64,000 nt of DNA from Lutimonas saemankumensis (GTDB lineage: Bacteria > Bacteroidota > Bacteroidia > Flavobacteriales > Flavobacteriaceae), in the NCBI RefSeq assembly GCF_020171465.1, contig NZ_JAIUZR010000003.1, positions 310,001-374,000 of the forward strand. Reading direction: 5' to 3'. Below the pieces are notes generated by a model. The model saw only the letters and a list, made by a program, of their open reading frames with translations. It was not told where the DNA came from and did not search any database. This document shows positions 44,005 to 53,505 of this stretch, one piece after another. The position numbers were made by a program, and so were the translations under genes. The first letter of the stretch is position 1. Every line of letters starts with the position of its first letter.

Positions 44005-44120
44005 CCATTTTGATGGAAAGGTGTAGCAAGTTGCTAACACAACTGTTAAATTATGGTATTTTATATTAAAAGGGAATCTGAAACTAAAGAAAATTAAAAC
44101 ATACATTTAAGAATAAATAA

Positions 44121-46835
44121 ATGACTGAAGAATTATTAGAATACGAAGGACTTGAAAAAATCAAGATTGATTTTCAATATTTGGTAACATTGTTTAAAGA
44201 GATGCTGATCTCAATTGGTGAGGAGGATTTGGCAGCTGGTCTGTCTTTTGACGGCGGAGGGGTGCCAGAGAAAATTGATGTGTCCAACGAAAAACTTACC
44301 CAGGCGCTAGGTATCTGTTTTGAGCTTTTGAATCTGGCTGAGGAGAATGCGGCTACACAATACAGAAGAAAATCCGAAACAAAGTTTGGTGTTGAATCCA
44401 TAAGAGGATCCTGGGGAGAAACCTTGCATAAATGGAAAAATGACGGGGTCGATCAAAATGAAATTGCAGAGAAATTAAGAGAGGTGAAGGTCGTGCCTGT
44501 ATTAACGGCACATCCAACAGAAGCAAAACGTCTTACCGTATTGGATATACACCGGGAGTTATATCTTTTACTTGTAAAAAAGGAAAATCCAAATTGGTCA
44601 ACATCAGAGAAATACGGACTCAAACAGGAAATCACAAGTCTCATGGAACGCTGGTGGCGAACGGGAGAGATCTATCTCCAAAAACCACGCCTTGAAGACG
44701 AAAGAAACAACCTTATGCATTATTTTGAGAACGTGTTCCCTGAGGCTGTAAGATTAACCGATAAGAGGTTGAGCGACGCCTGGGCTCGATTGGAATTTTC
44801 TCCGGAACTCTTGCAATGGCCGGAACATTTTCCGCTAATTCAATTTGGCAGCTGGGTAGGTGGTGATAGAGACGGACATCCTTATGTGACTGCAGAGTTC
44901 ACTGCCTCAACGCTAAGATTGCATAGAAATGCGGCGCTTAAAATGCTTCGCAAGCAATTATTTGAACTTGCCGGACGATTGAGTTTTTCAAGTTATCTGG
45001 TTTCTATTCCAGATGAATTTCTAAATGAAATAGAGAGGAGCGCAAAATTATTTGGATCTGAAGGTCAGAAAGCACTTGATAGAAATCCTTCGGAGCCTTT
45101 GCGTCAGTTTTTGAACTTGTTGTTGCTTAGATTGGATCATACTATAGAGGGCAATTATTCCCTTGGTGAAGAAAGTTATTTCCGATCGGCTCATGTGTTA
45201 TTATCTGAATTAAGGAAATTGCGAAAACTTCTCATTGGGCTGAATGCCATTCGAATCGCTAAACAGTGGCTTTTCCCCTTAGAGCGAATGGTAATGAGTT
45301 TCGGTTTTCATTTGTCAAAGCTGGATATAAGGCAAAATAGTGCCTATCATGAGAAGGCCATCAGTCAGATCCTGGCGGCTTCCGGGGCTGAAGATTCAGA
45401 TTATGCCGGTTGGAGTGAAGAAAAACGATTAGATTTTATTAACAGAGAATTAAAAAGTAACAGGCCTTTTTTAGTGGTAGGAACATCTTGTGGTACAGAA
45501 GCTGATAATGTTCTGGGATATCTTATGGAGGTCAAGGCTTATGTTGATGAATTCGGTTCTGAAGGTATAGGATCTGTAATCGTTAGTATGACAAGGTCTC
45601 TGAGCGACTTATTATTGGTTTTTCTTCTTTTGAGAGAGGTTGGTCTCCAGGATGCACACCTTCCTGTTGTTCCTCTATTAGAAACAATAGATGACCTGGT
45701 AGCCGGTCCGGAGATCCTTTCTGCTTATTTGCAGCATCCGGTTATTGTCAGGCAGCGTGAGGCCCGTGAAAATTTCACACAGGAGGTGATGCTTGGATAC
45801 AGTGATAGCAACAAAGACGGCGGTATCATGACAAGTCGCTGGAACATATATAAAGCAGAAGAAAATCTTTCAAAAGTAGGGGATGAGTTAGGTGTTAAAT
45901 TATGTTTTTTCCATGGAAGAGGAGGAACAATAAGCAGGGGTGGAGGAAAAATACACCGATTTTTAGACAGTATGCCTGCTGGTTCCATGAGCGGACATAT
46001 TAAGATGACGGTTCAGGGTGAAACCATAGCCAACCAGTTTGCCAATCGTCTTACGGCTACATATAATCTGGAGATGTTTGTTGCGGGTACAGCCCGTCAA
46101 GCCATGACCACTTCAAACGAGACCAAAGATGAAAGGTTATATGAAACTATGGACCTACTGGTAAATCTAGCCCGACATACCTATCGTAAATTACTGGATC
46201 ATCCTAATTTTATCGACTTCTATACAGGTGCGACACCAATTGATGTTTTGGAACAGAGTAAGATAGGTTCGAGACCGGTACACAGAACAGGACAACGTTC
46301 TTTGGATGATCTTCGATCAATTCCCTGGGTGTTTAGCTGGAACCAGTCTCGATTTAATTTAACCGGTTGGTTTGGAATGGGAACGGCATTAGGTGAATTT
46401 AAAAGCCAGCATCCCGATGATTTTAAACGCCTGGCGATCTTATCTAAGGACTGGCCATTTCTCAAGTACAGTCTTATTCAGATTGAATCCAATTTGTTAA
46501 ATTCGGATCGAAAAATTATGAACGAATTTGCTGATCTAGTTGAGGATCAGCGAACACGGGATGAACTTATGGACCTTATCCTAAAGGATTATGACTCATG
46601 CCTGACCAAGGTTGAGGAGTTAATGGGTGATTCTGTAGCGTCAAGAAGAATTTCAAAACTCGAAAACAACAAACTAAGAAACGATGCATTACAAGTTCTT
46701 CACGAGATTCAAATAGAGTATTTGAAAAAATGGCGAGAGCTGCGTGAAAAGGATCAGGAACAAAGTGATCAGTACTTAATGGAGTTGCTGTTACTTGTTA
46801 ATGTTCTTTCAGGTGGATTAAAAAGTACGGGCTAA
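44121..46835 (+). CDS. ppc: phosphoenolpyruvate carboxylase
   Basis: Fixes bicarbonate on PEP to form oxaloacetate, replenishing the TCA cycle; cytoplasmic. The catalytic His131 in TAHPTE, the GSWVGGDRDGHPYV block, LGYSDSNKDGG and the mobile loop FHGRGGTISRGGG are all conserved, as is GSRPVHR and IPWVFSWNQSRF. Length 904 aa is normal for bacterial enzymes (E. coli 883). The C-terminus is GLKSTG where E. coli has MRNTG, so the Asn that binds the aspartate inhibitor is replaced by Ser902; the position of the inhibitor-binding Lys773 aligns with Asn794. It is a stand-alone gene with its own strong promoter. Confidence 0.95.
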   Translation: MTEELLEYEGLEKIKIDFQYLVTLFKEMLISIGEEDLAAGLSFDGGGVPEKIDVSNEKLTQALGICFELLNLAEENAATQYRRKSETKFGVESIRGSWGETLHKWKNDGVDQNEIAEKLREVKVVPVLTAHPTEAKRLTVLDIHRELYLLLVKKENPNWSTSEKYGLKQEITSLMERWWRTGEIYLQKPRLEDERNNLMHYFENVFPEAVRLTDKRLSDAWARLEFSPELLQWPEHFPLIQFGSWVGGDRDGHPYVTAEFTASTLRLHRNAALKMLRKQLFELAGRLSFSSYLVSIPDEFLNEIERSAKLFGSEGQKALDRNPSEPLRQFLNLLLLRLDHTIEGNYSLGEESYFRSAHVLLSELRKLRKLLIGLNAIRIAKQWLFPLERMVMSFGFHLSKLDIRQNSAYHEKAISQILAASGAEDSDYAGWSEEKRLDFINRELKSNRPFLVVGTSCGTEADNVLGYLMEVKAYVDEFGSEGIGSVIVSMTRSLSDLLLVFLLLREVGLQDAHLPVVPLLETIDDLVAGPEILSAYLQHPVIVRQREARENFTQEVMLGYSDSNKDGGIMTSRWNIYKAEENLSKVGDELGVKLCFFHGRGGTISRGGGKIHRFLDSMPAGSMSGHIKMTVQGETIANQFANRLTATYNLEMFVAGTARQAMTTSNETKDERLYETMDLLVNLARHTYRKLLDHPNFIDFYTGATPIDVLEQSKIGSRPVHRTGQRSLDDLRSIPWVFSWNQSRFNLTGWFGMGTALGEFKSQHPDDFKRLAILSKDWPFLKYSLIQIESNLLNSDRKIMNEFADLVEDQRTRDELMDLILKDYDSCLTKVEELMGDSVASRRISKLENNKLRNDALQVLHEIQIEYLKKWRELREKDQEQSDQYLMELLLLVNVLSGGLKSTG

Positions 46836-46901
46836 CATTGCATACAGTATTGCTTATTTATACTAAAACCTAAATATATTTCTATTTTAAATATTTATTT
46901 T

Positions 46902-47612
46902 ATGATGCGTAAAATTATAGTAATGTCTCTTTTTTTTGTTACGTTTTTATCTCAATGTGAAAAGAAAGAGAGTATTGAAGGACTATGGATCGTAAAGAAT
47001 GTTTCGATGGGCGATCAGGAAGTGACACCAAATGGCCGCTGGACTCGATTTAATTCAGATCAGACACAGGAATCCGGTAATGGCTGGTACAGACATTCTT
47101 ACGGGAGCTGGGAACTGAACCCGGAAAACAGCGAGCTTTCCATTGTAAATACAAATGGGTTGAAGGATTCCAATGCTCCATTTAAGGTTAGCATAAATGG
47201 GAATGAAATGATGTGGGAAAGAACGGAAGAAGGACAGCCGCTAAGGGTTAAATTAGAACGTTCTAAGGAACTGCCGAGTATATTGGCTGATGAAGGAATG
47301 GGATTATGGAAACTGGAATCTGCCCAGGGAGATGGTAGTTTTTTTGAGAAATCTGCAGGGGAAGACGCAATTGGCATACTTTTTTTGAAATGGGACAGGA
47401 GGTTTATGATTGGAACCCAAAAAGGAAGAGTAGATGGTGTATATAATGTTCACGGTCACAAACCTGAAATTGAATTGATCCCTTATGGTGAACAATACAA
47501 GAGAAGTTTCTGGAATATGGAAATCCGGGAAAATGTGTTAACTTTAAAATTATTAAATAGTGATAGCACGGTAACAAGGACCTTCAAGCGGATTTATGAA
47601 TTTCCACAGTAA
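46902..47612 (+). CDS. lipoprotein with two lipocalin-like units
   Basis: Function unknown. A 236-residue lipoprotein (FVTFLSQCEKK) with two similar units beginning IEGLWIVKNVSMGDQ and MGLWKLESAQGDG. Each has the G-x-W start, a central GSW or GVY strand and an R/K-rich last strand (LRVKLERSK / VTRTFKRIYEF), the general layout of lipocalin-like beta-barrels. The organisation mirrors the secreted protein at 41.6 kb. It lies 66 nt behind PEP carboxylase with no functional link evident. Confidence 0.6.
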   Translation: MMRKIIVMSLFFVTFLSQCEKKESIEGLWIVKNVSMGDQEVTPNGRWTRFNSDQTQESGNGWYRHSYGSWELNPENSELSIVNTNGLKDSNAPFKVSINGNEMMWERTEEGQPLRVKLERSKELPSILADEGMGLWKLESAQGDGSFFEKSAGEDAIGILFLKWDRRFMIGTQKGRVDGVYNVHGHKPEIELIPYGEQYKRSFWNMEIRENVLTLKLLNSDSTVTRTFKRIYEFPQ

Positions 47613-47825
47613 TAAAATGAAATATATTCGTGGTTCATATTTTTAGTTGATTAATTACGGATTACTCGAGGGCTTTTAAAATGAGTTTTGCCGGCTTTTA
47701 CCCTTATAATGTTCTTAGTTCCTGAAATATAAAACACTCTTTAGCGAAGTCAGGGATTGTATGGGACCTTGAAAAATTAAAAGAATAGAAGAATTCAATT
47801 GATCTAAACTTTAAAACAACCAACC

Positions 47826-48713
47826 ATGAAAAAACTGACCAAAGAAAATCTGAATCCTGAAATATTTGACCTCTATGATAAATATGCCCATAATAAACTG
47901 GAAAGAAGACAATTTATTGAGAAACTATCCCTTTACGCTGTTGGGGGCCTAACAGTTTCGTCCTTGCTGAGTTTTGTTATGCCTGATTATGAAAATTCTG
48001 TTACGATCAGGCAGGATGATTCAAGACTTACTTCAGATTATGTCCTGTATAATTCTCCAAAGGGAGGAGGAGAAATCCGGGGTCTTTTATCGAAGCCCAA
48101 GAAAATAAAGAAAAAGTTGCCCGGTATCGTTGTTGTTCATGAAAATCGTGGTCTTAACCCTTACATCGAAGACGTTGGCAGAAGAGCTGCACTGGAAGGT
48201 TTTATTACGATTGCACCGGATGCGCTTTGGCCTTTGGGAGGATATCCTGGAAACGACGACGACGGAAGGGCCTTGCAACGTAAAAGAGACCGAAATGAGA
48301 TGCTGGAGGATTTTATAGCAGCTTTCAATTACCTTTCAACTCATGAAGATTGTAACGGAAAGATTGGAGTAGTTGGTTTTTGTTTTGGTGGATGGATTTC
48401 AAACATGATGGCCACAAAATTACCGGATTTATCAGCAGCTGTTCCTTTTTATGGGGGGCAGCCAACCGCTGAGGAAACGGCTACAATCAAGGCTCCTCTT
48501 ATGCTCCAGTATGCAGCCCTGGATGAACGTGTAAATGCGGGTTGGCCGGCCTATGAAGAGGCTCTAAAAGCCAACGATATTGATTACCAGGTGTACATTT
48601 ATCCTGATGTCAAGCATGGATTCCATAACAATTCAACACCCAGATATGATGAGGATGCGGCAAGTCTGGCCTGGAAGCGCACCATGGATTTCTTTAAGGA
48701 AAGGCTGCGTTGA
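47826..48713 (+). CDS. dienelactone hydrolase family protein with Tat-like N-terminus
   Basis: Carboxymethylenebutenolidase-type hydrolase of 295 residues. The catalytic Cys186 sits in GFCFGG, preceded by PGIVVVHENRGLNPYIEDVGRR with the conserved Glu; the acid region ALDERVNAGWP and the terminal His in VKHGFHNNS complete the triad. The N-terminus has an unusual ~25-residue lead, then ERRQFIEKLSLYAVGGLTVSSLLSF, a twin-arginine-like signal as in YghX-type homologues, so it may be exported. Likely substrates are lactones from aromatic degradation. The upstream 213-nt gap holds no gene. Confidence 0.85.
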   Translation: MKKLTKENLNPEIFDLYDKYAHNKLERRQFIEKLSLYAVGGLTVSSLLSFVMPDYENSVTIRQDDSRLTSDYVLYNSPKGGGEIRGLLSKPKKIKKKLPGIVVVHENRGLNPYIEDVGRRAALEGFITIAPDALWPLGGYPGNDDDGRALQRKRDRNEMLEDFIAAFNYLSTHEDCNGKIGVVGFCFGGWISNMMATKLPDLSAAVPFYGGQPTAEETATIKAPLMLQYAALDERVNAGWPAYEEALKANDIDYQVYIYPDVKHGFHNNSTPRYDEDAASLAWKRTMDFFKERLR

Positions 48714-48777
48714 ATTTACTAGCTTTAAGTTAAAAATTACTGCCTTTGAATTGATTACGAATTTTCCCTCATAGTTG

Positions 48778-48834
48778 TTATCGATAAAGCGATAAAAAAA
48801 AGATATGAGATGTTCGTCAAATTATTAAAATAAT
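48778..48834. promoter_or_regulatory. two inverted repeats in the katG leader
   Basis: The 290-nt region before katG contains TTATCG (48778-48783) facing CGATAA (48790-48795), and ATTATT (48821-48826) facing AATAAT (48829-48834) with a 2-nt centre. The second resembles a Fur/PerR-type AT palindrome, which would fit peroxide control of katG, but it is short and AT-only. No gene lies in this gap. Confidence 0.3.
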
Positions 48835-48982
48835 ATTTGAATTATTCGTATTTTTAAGGAGCTAAGCCAACTTCAAATATTACAATTGCAAGAGTTTATT
48901 TTCTACCCGGAAAATTCTTCAGGACTTCCTTCAATTAGATTCAGATTTAAAAGTGGGCTACAAGTTAAAATCGATTTGTTGA

Positions 48983-51184
<2,202 letters not shown>

Positions 51185-51201
51185 AGATGATCTCTTTTGA
51201 A

Positions 51202-51711
51202 ATGAAAATTCTAAAAACTATATTTTTATTTTTAGTAGTTGGAAGTACTTTTGCTCAAACAAATTGCTTATGCTGCGAAACCCAGCATAAGCAATTTGAT
51301 TTTTGGGTGGGAGAATGGGTCGTTAAAGATTCATTAGGCAATAAGGTTGGTGAAAATACGATTTCAAAGATCCAGGAAAATTGTGTCCTTCTTGAAAACT
51401 GGAAAGGAGCCCAGGGCGGTACCGGTACGAGTATGAATTATTTTGACAGTTCGGATTCAACCTGGAACCAGTTGTGGGTAGATAATAAAGGAAATGTCTT
51501 GAAACTGAAGGGTAAATATACCTCAGGAAGAATGGTTCTGAAAAGTGATTTGATAAAGGGTAAAAAAGTCGATTTTTATTATAATCAGATAAGCTGGTAT
51601 CAAAATAAAGATGGTACAGTTACCCAGCTTTGGGAAATTTACGATTCCAATGGAAAACTATTAAATACGGTATTCAAAGGAATTTATTATCGTAAATTAA
51701 CAGCCAAATAG
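51202..51711 (+). CDS. small secreted DUF1579-like protein
   Basis: A 169-residue exported protein (signal TIFLFLVVGSTFAQ) with CLCCETQHKQFDFWVGEW at the mature start, then NCVLLENWKGAQGGTGTSMNY, WNQLWVDNKGNVLKLKG, QLWEIYDSNGKL and FKGIYYRK. The FDFWVGEW...E.W.G...G.S.N.Y...W.Q.WVD...G series is the pattern of DUF1579-like, lipocalin-type secreted proteins; function unknown. ATG 51202 is preferred to the in-frame ATG at 51187. A 16-bp perfect inverted repeat spans codons 20-33. Confidence 0.65.
   Translation: MKILKTIFLFLVVGSTFAQTNCLCCETQHKQFDFWVGEWVVKDSLGNKVGENTISKIQENCVLLENWKGAQGGTGTSMNYFDSSDSTWNQLWVDNKGNVLKLKGKYTSGRMVLKSDLIKGKKVDFYYNQISWYQNKDGTVTQLWEIYDSNGKLLNTVFKGIYYRKLTAK
51260..51304 (+). 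terminator. perfect 16-bp hairpin plus T tract inside the coding region
   Basis: CAAATTGCTTATGCTG (51260-51275) and CAGCATAAGCAATTTG (51283-51298) are perfect reverse complements across a 7-nt loop; the bases that follow are AT and then TTTT (51301-51304, part of a run of five T that begins at 51300). The shape is that of an intrinsic terminator or attenuator for transcripts reading out of katG, but it lies within the coding sequence of the next gene. Confidence 0.65.
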
Positions 51712-51720
51712 AAATTAGAA

Positions 51721-51753
51721 TTGAATTTTCGCAATTTGATTTTATAAGTTTTG
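51721..51753 (+). promoter_or_regulatory. candidate promoter before the alpha/beta hydrolase
   Basis: TTG (51721-51723), a 21-nt spacer and TAAGTTTTG (51745-51753) approximate the Bacteroidota promoter, with one extra T in the -7 element. It lies 13 nt before the ATG at 51767, which leaves a very short leader. Confidence 0.3.
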
Positions 51754-51766
51754 GATAAATGCTTTT

Positions 51767-52534
51767 ATGAAGAAAATTTTCATTTTGATCCTTACTGTGA
51801 GTTTTTTGATATGCTGTGAGAAAAATAAACCGGAAAGGTTTGTTGAGATTAACGGGGCTCAATTACATATCAAAGAATTTGGAGAGGGTAAACCCACTGT
51901 ATTGTTCGAAAATGGAATGGGGTCATCCATGGATACATGGAAGTCCATACCAGATTCAATATCGAAAGATACGCGTGTTTTTTCTTATGACAGGTCAGGT
52001 ACGGGAAAATCTGAGTTAACTCCTTCGGAAAAAAAAATACCTTTCATGGTAGATGAACTGAGGGCCTTATTGTCAAAGGAAAATATCAATCCACCCTATA
52101 TTTATGTGGCTCATTCCATGGGTAGTTATCTGGCGAGATATTTTGCAATTCATTACCCAGATGAACTTCAGGCCCTGGTATTGGTTGATCCCTCACCGGA
52201 TAAGCTCTACGACGGTTACAGTCAAGAAGAATATAATGAGTTTAAAGAAATTGGTAACCAGTCATTTGCAAATTCATCTGTTGGAGAACGCAAAGAGTGG
52301 GAAAACTATCTTGATAACAGGAAGTACGTTCAAAACGCTCCTGTTTCTGATGATATCACCATGGTAATCGTCTCAGCAACGCAATGGGATTTTTATGATT
52401 TTCACAGTCAGATCATGAATAACAATAAGAACTCAAGACATTTAAAAATTGATGGAGGGCATGATATTCATCAGGAGAGGCCGGAAAGGATCATTGAAAT
52501 AATCAGGGACTTACTGGATCAAAGCAGAAACTAA
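51767..52534 (+). CDS. alpha/beta hydrolase lipoprotein
   Basis: A 255-residue hydrolase with a lipobox-like N-terminus (SFLICCEKN). FENGMGSSMDTW holds the oxyanion region, FSYDRSGTGKSE the strand-4 Asp loop, AHSMGSYLAR the nucleophile Ser, and GGHDIHQERPE the terminal His; the catalytic acid is in the LVDPSPDK region or slightly later. It belongs to the general haloperoxidase/esterase-like branch; substrate unknown. The nitrilase gene starts 13 nt downstream. Confidence 0.8.
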   Translation: MKKIFILILTVSFLICCEKNKPERFVEINGAQLHIKEFGEGKPTVLFENGMGSSMDTWKSIPDSISKDTRVFSYDRSGTGKSELTPSEKKIPFMVDELRALLSKENINPPYIYVAHSMGSYLARYFAIHYPDELQALVLVDPSPDKLYDGYSQEEYNEFKEIGNQSFANSSVGERKEWENYLDNRKYVQNAPVSDDITMVIVSATQWDFYDFHSQIMNNNKNSRHLKIDGGHDIHQERPERIIEIIRDLLDQSRN

Positions 52535-52547
52535 CAGCATCGATAAA

Positions 52548-53474
52548 ATGAAAAAAACTATCAAAATTGCCGCGGCTCAGCTTTCATCTGTCTTTCTCAA
52601 CAAAAAGAAAACGGTAGATAAAGCTTGTGAGGCAATTCATAATGCCGGAGCTAATGGAATTGACCTCATCGTATTCCCAGAAGCTTTTATCTCTGGATAT
52701 CCGGACTGGGTTTGGCTGATCCCGAACAGCAAAGGTGCCGCATTGAACGAACTTTATTTGAAACTGGTTGAAAATGCTGTCTCAATTCCCGACGAATCCA
52801 CAAAAAAGTTATGCAATGCGGCGAGGAAAGCTAAAATAAACGTAGTTATCGGATTACATGAACGGAATTCCGAAACCAGCAATTCCAGTTTATTTAACGG
52901 TTTACTCTTTATTAGCGATAAAGGAACGATTTTAGGTAAACATCGGAAGTTAATTCCTACAGGAGGAGAACGTCTTATCTGGTCGCAGGGGGATGGAAGC
53001 AGCTTAAAATCTTATGAGACATCTGTCGGTAAAATAGCAGGTTTAATTTGTTGGGAAAACTTTATGCCACTGGCCAGAAATGCGATCTACGGATATGGCA
53101 CTCAAATATTGGCAGCTCCTACCTGGGATAAAAGCCCAAACTGGCTTCAAACCATGCAACATGTAGCGAGAGAAGGAGGATTGTTTGTAATCAGTACTTG
53201 TATGGCCATCAAGATGGAAGATATTCCAGATAAATACGAATTTAAAGAACTTTACCCTGAGGGAAGAGAATGGATCAATACCGGAAATAGTGCTATTATA
53301 GCACCTAATGGAAAGATACTGGCAGGACCACTGGAAGCGGAAGAAGGAATATTAACAGCAGAAATTAATCTTCAGGATATCATCAAGGCCAAACGAATGT
53401 TTGATGTTGTAGGGCATTATTCAAGACCGGACGTTTTTAAGTTTGAGTTAAAGAAATCAAAGAATAAGGATTAA
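52548..53474 (+). CDS. carbon-nitrogen hydrolase (nitrilase family)
   Basis: Cytoplasmic amidase/nitrilase of 308 residues. The Glu-Lys-Cys triad is Glu45 in VFPEAFISGYPDW, the Lys of KHRKLIPT and Cys168 in ICWENFMP, with the second Glu motif following Cys168. The SGYPDW and CWENxMPLAR blocks are specific to true nitrilases and cyanide hydratases rather than plain amidases, and the late MFDVVGHYSRPDVF is the nitrilase-type C-terminus. It converts organic nitriles to carboxylates plus ammonia. Set between an alpha/beta hydrolase (13 nt) and the GH2 gene (31 nt). Confidence 0.88.
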   Translation: MKKTIKIAAAQLSSVFLNKKKTVDKACEAIHNAGANGIDLIVFPEAFISGYPDWVWLIPNSKGAALNELYLKLVENAVSIPDESTKKLCNAARKAKINVVIGLHERNSETSNSSLFNGLLFISDKGTILGKHRKLIPTGGERLIWSQGDGSSLKSYETSVGKIAGLICWENFMPLARNAIYGYGTQILAAPTWDKSPNWLQTMQHVAREGGLFVISTCMAIKMEDIPDKYEFKELYPEGREWINTGNSAIIAPNGKILAGPLEAEEGILTAEINLQDIIKAKRMFDVVGHYSRPDVFKFELKKSKNKD

Positions 53475-53505
53475 AACCTTTTGATTTGAACCAAATCACT
53501 TTATT

